This document shows positions 24,456 to 33,514 of a DNA stretch of 64,000 nt, piece after piece. Made by a program: the position numbers and the translations under genes. Position 1 is the first letter of the stretch. Each line of letters begins with the position of its first letter. This stretch comes from Cyanobium sp. PCC 7001. Lineage in GTDB: Bacteria > Cyanobacteriota > Cyanobacteriia > PCC-6307 > Cyanobiaceae. The stretch is taken from positions 2,490,607 to 2,554,606 of the forward strand of contig NZ_DS990556.1 of NCBI RefSeq assembly GCF_000155635.1, in the 5' to 3' direction. The notes below the pieces were generated by a model. The model did not search any database. It saw nothing but the letters and a program-made list of their open reading frames with translations, and was not told the DNA's origin.

Positions 24456-25496
24456 ATGCAATTCATTGATCAGGCCCGTATCGCCGTCAAGGGCGGCCGG
24501 GGCGGCGACGGCATCGTGGCCTTCCGCCGTGAGAAGTACGTCCCGGCAGGCGGTCCGGCCGGAGGGGATGGCGGCCGCGGTGGTGATGTGCTGCTGCTGG
24601 CCGACGCCAACCTGCAGACCCTGCTGGATTTCAAGTACCGGCGGCTGTTTCAGGCCGTGGACGGCCGCCGCGGCGGTCCCAACCGCTGCACCGGTGCCAG
24701 CGGCGACCATCTGGTGATCCGGGTGCCCTGCGGCACCGAGGTGCGCGACGCCCGCACCGGCATCCTGCTCGGCGATCTCACGGCCCCGGGGGATGAACTG
24801 CTGGTGGCCGCGGGCGGCCGCGGCGGCCTTGGCAACGCCCACTACCTCAGCAACCGCAACCGTGCCCCCGAGAAGTTCACCGAGGGCAAGGAAGGGGAGG
24901 AATGGACGCTGCAGCTGGAGCTGAAGCTGCTGGCGGAGGTGGGGATCATCGGCCTGCCCAACGCGGGCAAGAGCACCCTGATCTCGGTGCTGTCAGCCGC
25001 CCGGCCCAAGATCGCCGACTATCCCTTCACCACCCTGGTGCCCAACCTCGGCGTGGTGCGACGCCCCAGTGGTGACGGCACGGTGTTCGCCGACATTCCG
25101 GGACTGATCGCCGGCGCCGCCCAGGGAGCAGGCCTCGGCCATGATTTTCTCCGGCACATCGAGCGCACCCGGCTGCTGATCCATCTGCTGGATGCGGCCT
25201 CGCCCACCCTGCTCGAGGACCTGGCGGTGGTGGAACGGGAGCTGAGCGCTTACGGCCATGGCCTGGCGCAGCGTCCACGCCTGGTGGTGCTCAACAAGAT
25301 CGAGCTGCTGCAGCCTGAGGATCTCGCCCAGGCGCTCGAGGCGGTGGAGGCTGCGGTGGACCCTGGATCGCGATCGGTGCTGGCGATCTCGGCTGCCGCT
25401 TCGCGCAACCTCGACGCTCTGTTGAACCTGGTGTGGCAGGAGCTGGAAGCCGCCAAACCGGCCCAGCCGCTGGGAGCACCCCTCGGGCTGGGCTGA
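24456..25496 (+). CDS. obgE: GTPase Obg/CgtA
   Basis: 346 residues from the ATG at 24456 ([19 protein letters not shown]), the normal start of the family. The N-terminal Obg fold is glycine-rich ([17 protein letters not shown]). The GTPase domain has G1 [10 protein letters not shown]2 [12 protein letters not shown]3 DIPGLI and G4 NKIE. Obg proteins bind the 50S ribosomal subunit and link ribosome assembly with growth and stress. The protein ends soon after the G domain, without the C-terminal OCT domain of some Gram-positive members. The start lies only 37 bases from the divergent ABC ATPase gene, so the promoters must overlap. Confidence 0.95.
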   Translation: MQFIDQARIAVKGGRGGDGIVAFRREKYVPAGGPAGGDGGRGGDVLLLADANLQTLLDFKYRRLFQAVDGRRGGPNRCTGASGDHLVIRVPCGTEVRDARTGILLGDLTAPGDELLVAAGGRGGLGNAHYLSNRNRAPEKFTEGKEGEEWTLQLELKLLAEVGIIGLPNAGKSTLISVLSAARPKIADYPFTTLVPNLGVVRRPSGDGTVFADIPGLIAGAAQGAGLGHDFLRHIERTRLLIHLLDAASPTLLEDLAVVERELSAYGHGLAQRPRLVVLNKIELLQPEDLAQALEAVEAAVDPGSRSVLAISAAASRNLDALLNLVWQELEAAKPAQPLGAPLGLG

Positions 25497-25544
25497 CGGG
25501 CTGGGCTGGGCTGGCTGAGGCGTCCGGCCTGGTCCGTGTTCGCC

Positions 25545-25763
25545 TCAGTCGTCGTAGACGCGGCACTCGGGAGCCTCGGGGTTGAGGTCGCAGTACACCT
25601 CGAGAGCCGTGGGGTCGTGGCTGTCTTCGGGGTGGTGGGCCTTGTACTCCTCGAGACCCTTGAGCTCGTCCTCGAGGTGACGCACCTTGCCGAGATCGCC
25701 GGAAGCACGCGCGGCTTCGATTTCGGACTTGTCCTTCTGGATGTGCTCGTCGATGTTGTTCAT
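25545..25763 (-). CDS. cp12: CP12 family protein, C-terminal cysteine pair only
   Basis: 72 residues. CP12 ties together GAPDH and phosphoribulokinase in the dark and so switches off the Calvin cycle. The C-terminal part is unmistakable: EVYCDLNPEAPECRVYDD, with the cysteine pair that forms the redox disulfide. The N-terminal cysteine pair of plant and many cyanobacterial CP12s is absent; residues 1-40 are a charged helix (IDEHIQKDKSEIEAARASGD, KVRHLEDELKGLEEY). This matches what I recall of CP12 from marine and freshwater picocyanobacteria. It ends 48 bases after obgE, convergent to it. Confidence 0.88.
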   Translation of the reverse strand: MNNIDEHIQKDKSEIEAARASGDLGKVRHLEDELKGLEEYKAHHPEDSHDPTALEVYCDLNPEAPECRVYDD

Positions 25764-25917
25764 GCAGATGCCGGCCGGGTCGGTCCGAAGCGCATTGACG
25801 CCCACCATACGGGTGCTGCAACCCCGACTGCCTCCGGGCCGTTGGTTCTGTGGTGAGCTGCTGATTGCCGCGTCCGTAGCTACCAGCAAGGCAGGCGCAT
25901 CGCGGAGATCCACTGCC

Positions 25918-26451
25918 ATGACACGCATCAGCAAGCGGCGGGACCGGCACTTCATGGATGAGAACGGCCGTCTGTTCTGGATCAACGGCCCGGAGCATCA
26001 CTGCTACCTCTCCGAGCAGCGCCAGTGGCGCAGTGGCCTCAGTTTCGACGATGTGTTGGATTGGAAACAGTGCGCTCCCAGTGGCCTGGTCAGCCAGCGC
26101 TTCCCCTCGCTCCGCGCCGCCTGCGAGGCCTTCGAGCACAACCAGGTGACCTGGGCCAGGGACCTCTACCTGCTGCGCATGGGGGAGCGCATGGAGGCCC
26201 GTCGCAGCGATCCCGATTACAAGCCCACCGCCATGGCGATGGCCGAGAGCCAGGGGGCCCGGCCCCGGGTCCAGCCCTGGCGGCTGCCCGATCCCCAGGG
26301 TCCCTGCTGCGGCCTGCCGCCCCGACCGTCACCCGCGCTCGAGATGCCGCATCCCCACCGCCGGCGCCGCAGTGCGGCGGCCTCACCCCGCCAGCTCGCT
26401 GAGCTCCAGCCAGCGTTCCTCGGCCCGGGCGATCCGCTCACTCAGGTCTGA
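25918..26451 (+). CDS. Protein of unknown function
   Basis: 177 residues from the ATG at 25918. Residues 1-105 look like a folded domain (RRDRHFMDENGRLFWINGPE, HHCYLSEQRQWRSGLSFDDV, FPSLRAACEAFEHNQVTW). The last 70 residues are proline- and arginine-rich and probably unstructured. The final 69 bases overlap the 3' end of the convergent ABC-F gene. I recognise no family. The gene is divergent from cp12, about 150 bases away. Confidence 0.6.
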   Translation: MTRISKRRDRHFMDENGRLFWINGPEHHCYLSEQRQWRSGLSFDDVLDWKQCAPSGLVSQRFPSLRAACEAFEHNQVTWARDLYLLRMGERMEARRSDPDYKPTAMAMAESQGARPRVQPWRLPDPQGPCCGLPPRPSPALEMPHPHRRRRSAAASPRQLAELQPAFLGPGDPLTQV

Positions 26452-28320
26452 GAGTTCCTGGCTGAGGCTCTCGAGACTGGTGTAGTCCCGTTCGCCCCGG
26501 CTCAGGCACTGCTCCAGCTCGGCACGACGGGCTTCCCACACAGGCAGGTTCGCGTCGATCTCGCTGAGCTCCCGGGTCTCCTTGAAGCTGCGGCGCCGGC
26601 TCCGGCCAGCCTCGCTGGGAGCCTCGGCGCCGGCGGGTGCGGCCGAGGTGGGGGTGTCGGCCGCAGCGCTGGCGGCAGGCTCCCGCTGGCGCCGCTCCAG
26701 GTAGGCGCTGTAGTTGCCCTCGAACCGCTCCAGCACGCCGTTCTGGAACACGAACAGGCGATCCACGCAGCGATCCAGGAAGTAGCGGTCGTGGGACACC
26801 ACCACCACGCAGCCCCGGAAATCCTCGAGGAAGTCCTCCAGCACGGTCAGGGTCTGCACGTCCAGATCGTTGGTGGGCTCGTCGAGCAGCAGCACATTCG
26901 GCGCCTCGATCAGCAGGCGGCAGAGATGGAGCCGGCGCCGCTCTCCGCCTGACAGGCGCCCCACCGGCTGGGGCTGCTGGGCCGGGGGGAACAGGAAGCG
27001 CTCCAGCAGTTGCGAAGCGCTCATCCGCATGCCCTCCACCTCCACGCTGCTGGCCGCTTCGGTCACCACGTCGATCACCTTGCGCTCGCGCCCTGCCGCA
27101 TCGCGCTGCTCGGCGAGCACATCGCTGTGCTGGTCGAAGTAGGCCAGCTTCACCGTGGCGCCCAGGTCCAGCCGTCCGGCCTGCACGGGGCGCCGGCCCG
27201 CGATCAGATCGAGCAGGGTGGATTTCCCGGAGCCATTGGGCCCGATGATCCCCACCCGGTCTTCGGGGCTGAAGTCGTAGCTGAAGCGCCGCAGCAGCGG
27301 CTCCGCGCCGGCCTCGTGCGCCGCGTCGCTGGCCCAGACGCTCAGGTCTTCGGCCTCGATGGCCCGCTTGCCGAGGCGGCGCTGGTTGCTGGCCAGGCTG
27401 AGCTGGCCGCGCTGCTGCCGCCTTGGCGCTTCCTGCATGGCCTCGATCCTCTGGATCCGGGCCTTCTGCTTGGTGCTGCGGGCCTGGGGGCCGCGCCGCA
27501 GCCAGGCCAGCTCCCGCCGCAGCACGCCGCGGAACCTGGCCTCGCCGGCGGCGGCTGCCGCCTCGTCCTCGGCCTTGCGGGCCAGGTAGGTGGCGTAGTT
27601 GCCGCCGTAGCTGCGGGCTTGGCCGCGGTCCACCTCCACGATCCGCTCGGCCACCTGATCGAGCACGTAGCGGTCGTGGGTGATCAGCACCAGGGCGCCG
27701 GGGAAGCGGCCCAGGTAGCCCTGCAGCCACTGGATGCAGTCGGCATCGAGATGGTTGGTGGGTTCATCCAGCAGCAGCACATCGGGTTCGGCCACCAGGG
27801 CCGAGGCGAGAGCGAGCCGCTTGCGGTAGCCACCGGAGAGTTCGCCCACCCTGCGCCCCACCTCGGTGACTCCCAGGCGATCGAGCACCTCCCGCACCTG
27901 CTGCTCCAGCCCCCAGGCCTGGCTCTGATCCATGCGGCTGCTGAGCTGGCTGAGCTCCGCCAGGAGCGCCGTGGCCGCCTCGCCATGGCTGTGGGCCAGC
28001 GCTTCGCTCACCGCGGTGTAGCGCCGCAGGAGCTCCATCTTCTCGCCACTGCCCTCGAACACCTGCTCCAGCACGGTGCGTTCGTGGTCGATCTCGGGGT
28101 CCTGGTCCACCAGCACGATCCGGGCCCGGGGGAGCACCCGCCGTTCCCCCTCCCCAGGAGGCTCCACGCCGGCCAGCAGCTTCAGCAGGGTGCTCTTGCC
28201 GGCGCCGTTGGGGCCGATCAGGCCGAGCCGCTCCCGCTCGCCGATGTGGAGGCTGAGGCCCTCGAACAGGGTGCGGATGCCGAAGTCCTTGCGGACGTCG
28301 ATCAGGCTGATCAGGCTCAC
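26383..28320 (-). CDS. ABC-F family ATPase, Uup-like
   Basis: 645 residues from a GTG at 28320, one base after the upstream gene; longer forms would overlap that gene. There are two ABC domains without membrane segments: Walker A motifs GPNGAGKST and GPNGSGKST, signatures LSGGYRKR and LSGGERRR, and Walker B regions LLLDEPTNHLD and LLLDEPTNDLD. A linker with a basic arm (PQARSTKQKARIQRIEAM) joins them. The C-terminal 70 residues are a coiled coil as in Uup. ABC-F proteins act on ribosomes; Uup-type members also affect DNA transposon excision. It closes a three-gene unit with GST and DUF2301. Confidence 0.9.
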   Translation of the reverse strand: MSLISLIDVRKDFGIRTLFEGLSLHIGERERLGLIGPNGAGKSTLLKLLAGVEPPGEGERRVLPRARIVLVDQDPEIDHERTVLEQVFEGSGEKMELLRRYTAVSEALAHSHGEAATALLAELSQLSSRMDQSQAWGLEQQVREVLDRLGVTEVGRRVGELSGGYRKRLALASALVAEPDVLLLDEPTNHLDADCIQWLQGYLGRFPGALVLITHDRYVLDQVAERIVEVDRGQARSYGGNYATYLARKAEDEAAAAAGEARFRGVLRRELAWLRRGPQARSTKQKARIQRIEAMQEAPRRQQRGQLSLASNQRRLGKRAIEAEDLSVWASDAAHEAGAEPLLRRFSYDFSPEDRVGIIGPNGSGKSTLLDLIAGRRPVQAGRLDLGATVKLAYFDQHSDVLAEQRDAAGRERKVIDVVTEAASSVEVEGMRMSASQLLERFLFPPAQQPQPVGRLSGGERRRLHLCRLLIEAPNVLLLDEPTNDLDVQTLTVLEDFLEDFRGCVVVVSHDRYFLDRCVDRLFVFQNGVLERFEGNYSAYLERRQREPAASAAADTPTSAAPAGAEAPSEAGRSRRRSFKETRELSEIDANLPVWEARRAELEQCLSRGERDYTSLESLSQELSDLSERIARAEERWLELSELAG

Positions 28321-28321
28321 C

Positions 28322-28972
28322 TCAGGCCCCCGTGTCGGCACCCCGGCGCTGGCTCTCGAGGAAGGCGAACACGCTCTTGTCGCCCACGTCGGCGGCAGCC
28401 GGCATGGGGAACTTGCGCAGGCACAGCACCAGCAGCAGCACGGCCTCCAGGGCCAGCAGGGCGCCGGTGGCATCGGGGGCGAGCAGGCCGCTGAGGTGCC
28501 CCAGCAGGGCCAGGGGCAGCAGCAGGGTCACCCCGATCGCTTCGGGCCGGCGGAAGCAGAAGAACTCCTTGAAGCCGATCCCCGCCAGCGCGGCGAAGAA
28601 CGGACCCACCACCCAGATCCAGCGCCCGTCGCCCACCACGGCCGCGCCCATGCCGCTGGGCCCGGCCGTCAGGCCCAGGGCCAGAAAGCCCAGGCAGCCC
28701 AGCAGCCAGAAGATCTGGAGACTGCGGTGCAGGGGCAGCAGATAGATGTGGATCCAGCGCAGGGCCAGCCCCAGCCCCACGGCCATCGGCAGCAGCCAGG
28801 GCCAGAGCCAGCCCGGTTCTCCCCAGCGCCACTGGGCCAGCAGGGCCAGCTGGGCGATGGCCACCAGCAGCAGGCTGAGCCGGTAGCCCCGCACCTCGCG
28901 TCGATCCTGCTCCGTGATGGTGAAGGGGCCATACATCCCTTCGAACACCGGATCCGTTGCTGGTGTGGTCAT
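28322..28972 (-). CDS. DUF2301 membrane protein
   Basis: 216 residues with about six hydrophobic helices, starting with YRLSLLLVAIAQLALLAQW. The N-terminal FEGMYGPFTITEQDR and the GIGFKEFFCFRRPEAI block are typical of the cyanobacterial DUF2301 family, whose function is unknown. The start overlaps the GST gene by four bases (ATGA), and the ABC-F gene begins one base after its stop, so the three genes form one operon. The C-terminus is cytoplasmic and charged. Confidence 0.82.
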   Translation of the reverse strand: MTTPATDPVFEGMYGPFTITEQDRREVRGYRLSLLLVAIAQLALLAQWRWGEPGWLWPWLLPMAVGLGLALRWIHIYLLPLHRSLQIFWLLGCLGFLALGLTAGPSGMGAAVVGDGRWIWVVGPFFAALAGIGFKEFFCFRRPEAIGVTLLLPLALLGHLSGLLAPDATGALLALEAVLLLVLCLRKFPMPAAADVGDKSVFAFLESQRRGADTGA

Positions 28973-29955
28973 GGCGCCTCCCCGATCTCAGGCCTCCGCG
29001 CCGGAGGTTCTCCCACCAGTGTGGCCAGGGAGGGGCCCGCCGGGACGATTCCCGAAGGATGAAGCGGGAAGAGGGCGCCGAAGTAGTCCTGGCGCCAGGC
29101 GGCCGGATCGCAGGTGTCCCCCACCCCCGGCAGGCCATGGAAGCGGGACCGCCACCGCCACAGCGCCGGCAGCTGCCACAGCGGCAGGCGGCTGACGCCG
29201 AACAGGGGCGCATAGACCAGCTCCAGCCGGATCAGCGTGGGAAACAGCTGCACGTCCGCCAGGCTCAGCTGCGGCCCGCTCAACCAGGAATCCGGACGGT
29301 TCGTCAGGTGCTGCTCCAGTTCCCCCAGCGTGGCGAACAGCGCGGCCTCGGCGCGGTCGTAGGCCGCCTGGGTGCGGGCGAAGCCGCAGCGGTACACCCC
29401 GTCGTTCACGCTGTGCTGGAGCTTTTCGCGCCAGTGGGTCGTAGCCGCCTGCTGCGGGGCCGGGTCGAGATCCAGGGGCTGCGGCGAGGGCCACTGGTTG
29501 AGGAGTTCGATCAGCCGGGCGCTCTCGCCCACCACCACCCGCGGCTGATGCCGCGACACCAGCACCGGCACCGTGGCCCGCAGCGAGCTGGGAGCGCCGC
29601 AGGCGCGGTAGAGCTCCTGAAGGGTGGTGCAGCCCAGGAACGGCCGGGTGAAGCGCCAGCGCCCGGCCTCGGGGTCGGGCTCCACCACCTCCAGCGTGAT
29701 GCTGCCGGCGAGCCTGCGCAGGCTCCACACCAGCCAGGCCCGGTGGGCCCAGGGGCAGCTGCGGCCCACGATCAGCACATGCCCATCCGGGGCCGCGGCA
29801 TCCTCCGGCAGCGGGGGCAGGGCGGTGAAGGCACCGGCGGGCCTGCGGTAGTTGCCTTCGCTGTCCGCGGGGGCCAGGCCCCCCATCAGTTGCCGCCACT
29901 GCCAATGCCAGCAGTGGCGGGCCGTACGCACCAGAAGGGGGGGCACCGGAGCCAT
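28969..29955 (-). CDS. Glutathionyl-hydroquinone reductase-like GST (Xi class)
   Basis: 328 residues. Xi-class enzymes remove glutathione from glutathionyl-hydroquinones using a catalytic cysteine. The motif VGRSCPWAHRAWLV carries the conserved CPWAHR site. Further blocks are TVPVLVSR, VGESARLIELLN, VNDGVYRCGFARTQAAYD and the C-terminal all-helix domain (LSLADVQLFPTLIRLELVY). The length fits the class. It is the first gene of the GST-DUF2301-ABC-F unit. The exact substrate in this organism is unknown; quinone detoxification is the likely role. Confidence 0.85.
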   Translation of the reverse strand: MAPVPPLLVRTARHCWHWQWRQLMGGLAPADSEGNYRRPAGAFTALPPLPEDAAAPDGHVLIVGRSCPWAHRAWLVWSLRRLAGSITLEVVEPDPEAGRWRFTRPFLGCTTLQELYRACGAPSSLRATVPVLVSRHQPRVVVGESARLIELLNQWPSPQPLDLDPAPQQAATTHWREKLQHSVNDGVYRCGFARTQAAYDRAEAALFATLGELEQHLTNRPDSWLSGPQLSLADVQLFPTLIRLELVYAPLFGVSRLPLWQLPALWRWRSRFHGLPGVGDTCDPAAWRQDYFGALFPLHPSGIVPAGPSLATLVGEPPARRPEIGEAP

Positions 29956-30019
29956 GGACCTGCTCGCTCTGCAGTGAACTCTGCCCGGCAGACTTCACAG
30001 CGGCGATCGGGGAGGGGTG

Positions 30020-30961
30020 ATGGAGCGGCTGAGGCGGGTTCTGGTGGTGGGCGGCACCCATGGCAACGAGCGCAATGCCCCCTGGCTGCTCGAGCACTGG
30101 CGGCAGGATCCGGCCCGTCTGCGCAGCGCCGGGCTGGAGCCGGTGTTCGTGCTGGGCAATCCCCAGGCCTGGTCCGGCAACCAGCGCTACGTGGAGCGCG
30201 ATCTGAACCGCTGTTTTTCCGAGGCCCTGCTGCAGGATTCCTCGGTGCAGGCCCTGGAGGTGCGACGGGCCCGTCAGCTGCTGGAGCAGTACGGCCCTGA
30301 TGGCCGTGAGCCCTGTGCGGTGGCGATCGATCTGCACAGCACCACCAGCGCGATGGGGAACTGCCTGGTGGTGTACGGCCGTCGCCCCGCCGATCTGGCG
30401 CTGGCCGCCGGCATCCAGGCCCGGCTCGGCCTGCCGATCTACCTCCATGAGGGCGATGCCTCCCAGACGGGCTTCCTGGTGGAACGCTGGCCCTGCGGGG
30501 TGGTGCTCGAGGTGGGGCCGGTGCCCCAGGGCGTGGTGCAGGCGTCCATCTGCCGGCACACCCAGCTCGGCCTGGAGGCGGCTCTCGCCGTGCTGGGGCA
30601 GGCCCGCTCCGGGCAGCTGCGGCTGCCTGCGGCCCTGGTGGTGCACCGCCATCTGCGCAGCCTCGATCTGCCCCGCCGGCCGGATGGGAGCCCGCTCGCC
30701 TGCATCCACCCCCAGCTCCAGTCGCGGGACTGGCGGCCCCTGCCACCGGGGGCGCCAGTGTTTCTCGGTCCCGATGGCGAGGTGATCCGCTTTGAACCCC
30801 TCCCGGATCAGGAGCCCCAGGTGGCCGTGTTCATCAATGAGGCGGCCTATGGGGAGAAAGGCATTGCCCTCAGCCTCACCCGCCGGGAGGTGTGGCCCGT
30901 GCCACCGGAATGGTCAGAAGCGTTGGAGGCCTGCGCCTCCACCCTGGCTGGGGCAGCCTGA
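30020..30961 (+). CDS. Aspartoacylase/succinylglutamate desuccinylase family protein
   Basis: 313 residues from the ATG at 30020 with a purine-rich GGGGAGGGG before it. The zinc site is seen in GGTHGNERN (His and Glu) and DLHSTTS (His); the DLNRCFSE block and VVLEVGPVPQG with the catalytic glutamate also match aspartoacylase. The enzyme type removes the acyl group from N-acyl-aspartate. Such genes are regularly annotated as probable aspartoacylase in picocyanobacteria. Substrate is inferred from family only. It is divergent from the GST operon and convergent with an exported protein gene. Confidence 0.85.
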   Translation: MERLRRVLVVGGTHGNERNAPWLLEHWRQDPARLRSAGLEPVFVLGNPQAWSGNQRYVERDLNRCFSEALLQDSSVQALEVRRARQLLEQYGPDGREPCAVAIDLHSTTSAMGNCLVVYGRRPADLALAAGIQARLGLPIYLHEGDASQTGFLVERWPCGVVLEVGPVPQGVVQASICRHTQLGLEAALAVLGQARSGQLRLPAALVVHRHLRSLDLPRRPDGSPLACIHPQLQSRDWRPLPPGAPVFLGPDGEVIRFEPLPDQEPQVAVFINEAAYGEKGIALSLTRREVWPVPPEWSEALEACASTLAGAA

Positions 30962-30984
30962 ACGCTGCTGCAGACCGAGTTGGT

Positions 30985-31437
30985 TCACTCCGGGGGCAGC
31001 TCCTCGGCCGCAGGGCGCGGAAGGCCGTTGTAGATGATCTGCACCACGGTGCGTCCGTCCCGACTGATCAGCAGCTCGGTCTCCACGGTGGCGGGGAGTT
31101 GCAGCTGCTCCCAGCCCGGGCTTCCGCCCAGGAAGCGGAAGGTGTAGCCCGCTTCGCTGCGGCCCACCAGGCAGGGGTTGTTGCTGATGCCCTGGTACAT
31201 GCACACCGCCGGGCGGTACACGCTCAGTCCGCCGTTGAGCTTGGCGGCCGTGCCCCGGGCCAGGTTGATGGCCCGCTGCAGGCCCATCGCCTCGTTCTTG
31301 ATCTCCTCGATCCTCTGCAGGGTCTGCCCCGTGAGACTCCCAGGGGAAGGCTCCTGGGCGCGCAGGCCAGGTGGGGAGACCATTCCGGACGCTGCCAGCA
31401 GGGCAGCAGTCAGAAGCCAGCTTCCGGAACGTCCCAT
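30985..31437 (-). CDS. Exported protein of unknown function
   Basis: 150 residues. A signal peptide is clear (SWLLTAALLAASGMVSPPGLRAQ). The mature protein has a helix (LQRIEEIKNEAMGLQRAINL), two cysteines (VCMYQGISNNPCLVG) that may pair, and a strand-rich C-terminus (TELLISRDGRTVVQIIYNG). I think similar proteins occur in related cyanobacteria, but no name is known to me. It lies 68 bases downstream of a lipoprotein gene on the same strand. Confidence 0.65.
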   Translation of the reverse strand: MGRSGSWLLTAALLAASGMVSPPGLRAQEPSPGSLTGQTLQRIEEIKNEAMGLQRAINLARGTAAKLNGGLSVYRPAVCMYQGISNNPCLVGRSEAGYTFRFLGGSPGWEQLQLPATVETELLISRDGRTVVQIIYNGLPRPAAEELPPE

Positions 31438-31505
31438 CGCGCAGTCCGTCGACGCAGTGTCAGTGGAACCAGCCTGGGGTCAGCGCCGGATCACTGGCCT
31501 AAGGC

Positions 31506-31862
31506 TCAGCCACAAACCAGGGTGGCCTGCTCCTGGGTGCACTCCAGATCGCTGGTCTTGCCGTCACCCCAGTAGATCCGCAGCCGCTTGCCCTCGGGGC
31601 TGGTGCGGTAGGTGAGGGACTTCACCGGCCCGGCGGGGGGCTTGCCGCTGCTGTCGGCCGCTCCCTTTGGAGTCACCGCGTTGAGCTTCTGCTCCAGCTG
31701 CTGGATCTTCACGTTCTGCTGTTCCAGCCGCTGCTGCAGCTGCTGGAGGTCGGTGCTGGCCTTGGGCTGGCAGGCCGCGAGGCCCGTTGCCGCCCCGAGG
31801 GCCAGCGCCAGCATCAGCAGCGGACGGGCCGGGCCGAAGGACAGAGGGGCTGGCGACGCCAT
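31506..31862 (-). CDS. Probable lipoprotein with coiled coil
   Basis: 118 residues from the ATG at 31862. The N-terminus is a lipoprotein signal ([18 protein letters not shown]) with the lipobox LAAC. A heptad-rich helix follows ([20 protein letters not shown]). The C-terminal part is a small domain ([20 protein letters not shown], then two cysteines in [14 protein letters not shown]). It should be attached to a membrane facing the periplasm. It is divergent from psbA, with the psbA promoter in between. Function unknown. Confidence 0.7.
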   Translation of the reverse strand: MASPAPLSFGPARPLLMLALALGAATGLAACQPKASTDLQQLQQRLEQQNVKIQQLEQKLNAVTPKGAADSSGKPPAGPVKSLTYRTSPEGKRLRIYWGDGKTSDLECTQEQATLVCG

Positions 31863-31943
31863 GCCGGACCGCACGCAGGTAGCCGCACACATAGCTGAGC
31901 GGCTGTCGCGGAATCCCTCCCTGCACCCCTCCCGCAACCCCTC

Positions 31944-31973
31944 TTCACAAACCCCGCAATGTTGTGTTACATT
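31944..31973 (+). promoter_or_regulatory. Probable psbA promoter
   Basis: A -35-like TTCACA (31944-31949) and a -10-like TACATT (31968-31973) are separated by 18 bases and lie about 120 bases before the psbA start. This leaves a 5' leader of around 115 bases, reasonable for a regulated psbA gene. The assignment rests on sequence similarity to sigma-70 elements only. Confidence 0.5.
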
Positions 31974-32094
31974 CATGACTGACGGGATTCCGTCCGCGGC
32001 CGCCACGCCATCCCTCGCCGTCCTTCCGGGCTGCGGGACTGCTGGCAGTGCCGCCCTACTTACCTGCTCTTCGGAGCACCATTCTCCTGTTCTC

Positions 32095-33174
32095 ATGACC
32101 ACCACTCTCCAGCAGCGCTCCGGCGCCTCCAGCTGGCAGCAGTTCTGCGAGTGGGTCACCTCCACCAACAACCGCCTCTACGTGGGCTGGTTCGGTGTGC
32201 TGATGATCCCCACCCTGCTGGCTGCCACCATCTGCTTCATCGTGGCGTTCATCGCCGCTCCTCCCGTCGACATCGACGGCATCCGTGAGCCCGTGGCCGG
32301 CTCGCTGATCTACGGCAACAACATCATCTCCGGTGCTGTTGTGCCCTCCAGCAACGCCATCGGCCTGCACTTCTATCCCATCTGGGAAGCCGCCTCTCTC
32401 GATGAGTGGCTGTACAACGGCGGTCCGTACCAGCTGGTTGTCTTCCACTTCCTGATCGGCGTCTTCTGCTACATGGGCCGCGAGTGGGAACTCTCCTACC
32501 GCCTCGGCATGCGCCCCTGGATCTGCGTCGCCTACAGCGCCCCCGTGGCTGCTGCCAGCGCCGTGTTCCTGGTGTACCCCTTCGGTCAGGGCTCCTTCTC
32601 CGACGGCATGCCCCTCGGCATCAGCGGCACCTTCAACTTCATGCTGGTGTTCCAGGCTGAGCACAACATCCTGATGCACCCCTTCCACATGCTGGGTGTG
32701 GCCGGTGTGTTCGGCGGCAGCCTGTTCTCCGCCATGCACGGCTCGCTGGTGACCTCCTCGCTGGTGCGTGAGACCACCGAGAGCGAGAGCCAGAACTACG
32801 GCTACAAGTTCGGTCAGGAGGAAGAGACCTACAACATCGTGGCTGCCCACGGTTACTTCGGTCGCCTGATCTTTCAATACGCCAGCTTCAACAACAGCCG
32901 CAGCCTGCACTTCTTCCTGGCTGCCTGGCCGGTGGTCGGCATCTGGTTCACCGCCCTGGGCGTGAGCACGATGGCCTTCAACCTGAACGGTTTCAACTTC
33001 AACCAGTCGATCCTCGACGGCCAGGGCCGTGTGGTGAACACCTGGGCCGATGTGCTGAACCGCGCCAACCTGGGCATGGAAGTGATGCACGAGCGCAACG
33101 CTCACAACTTCCCGCTCGACCTGGCGGCTGCCGAAGCCACCCCCGTGGCGCTGACCGCTCCGGCGATCGGCTGA
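32095..33174 (+). CDS. psbA: Photosystem II reaction-centre protein D1 (Glu130 form)
   Basis: 359 residues from the ATG at 32095; the frame upstream has no D1 character. D1 binds P680, pheophytin, QB and the Mn cluster in the thylakoid membrane. All five membrane helices and the key residues are present: the Tyr-Z region, the [17 protein letters not shown] block with the chlorophyll ligand, and the lumenal C-terminus ending NFPLDLA followed by a 15-residue extension that is removed by CtpA. In the third helix, [13 protein letters not shown] has glutamate where low-light D1 has glutamine (position 130), so this is the high-light type. A strong terminator follows. Confidence 0.98.
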   Translation: MTTTLQQRSGASSWQQFCEWVTSTNNRLYVGWFGVLMIPTLLAATICFIVAFIAAPPVDIDGIREPVAGSLIYGNNIISGAVVPSSNAIGLHFYPIWEAASLDEWLYNGGPYQLVVFHFLIGVFCYMGREWELSYRLGMRPWICVAYSAPVAAASAVFLVYPFGQGSFSDGMPLGISGTFNFMLVFQAEHNILMHPFHMLGVAGVFGGSLFSAMHGSLVTSSLVRETTESESQNYGYKFGQEEETYNIVAAHGYFGRLIFQYASFNNSRSLHFFLAAWPVVGIWFTALGVSTMAFNLNGFNFNQSILDGQGRVVNTWADVLNRANLGMEVMHERNAHNFPLDLAAAEATPVALTAPAIG

Positions 33175-33215
33175 GGCTGAACGCTTCTGGTTCAACGACG
33201 GAATCCTGCAACCCC

Positions 33216-33243
33216 CCCCCCTCTCAATCGAGGGGGGCTTTTT
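33216..33243 (+). terminator. Rho-independent terminator of psbA
   Basis: An eight-base-pair stem, CCCCCCTC with GAGGGGGG, closes a six-base loop and is followed by CTTTTTG. It begins 41 bases after the psbA stop. The run of ten cytosines before the loop is unusual and could make the 5' arm slip. Confidence 0.85.
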
Positions 33244-33514
33244 GTTGGGCAGCCGCGGAGCAACCAGGGGCCCCACCCCACCCCCATGTCACCGAACCTG
33301 CTCAGCCAGAGCGGTTGACTGGATTGACATTATTTTAAGTTTCTTGCCGGCATGAAGGTCTGAGTGGCGGGATCGATAAAATTGAAGTGTCTGATGTAGA
33401 TGCCAGTCAATGCAGTAGCCGAATGCAGTAGTTATTAGAGTAGTTTTAAGATGCGTAATCGTTATATCTGCTGGCTGTAAACTGTATTCATATCAACGCA
33501 ATGGGAGAAGCCCT
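33244..33514. other. AT-rich intergenic leader of the RTX-like gene
   Basis: After the psbA terminator the base composition changes to AT-rich. A TTGACA lies near 33324 followed by an AT-rich stretch, but a matching -10 is not convincing. No coding frame is seen. This marks the left edge of an islet of foreign-looking composition. Confidence 0.5.
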
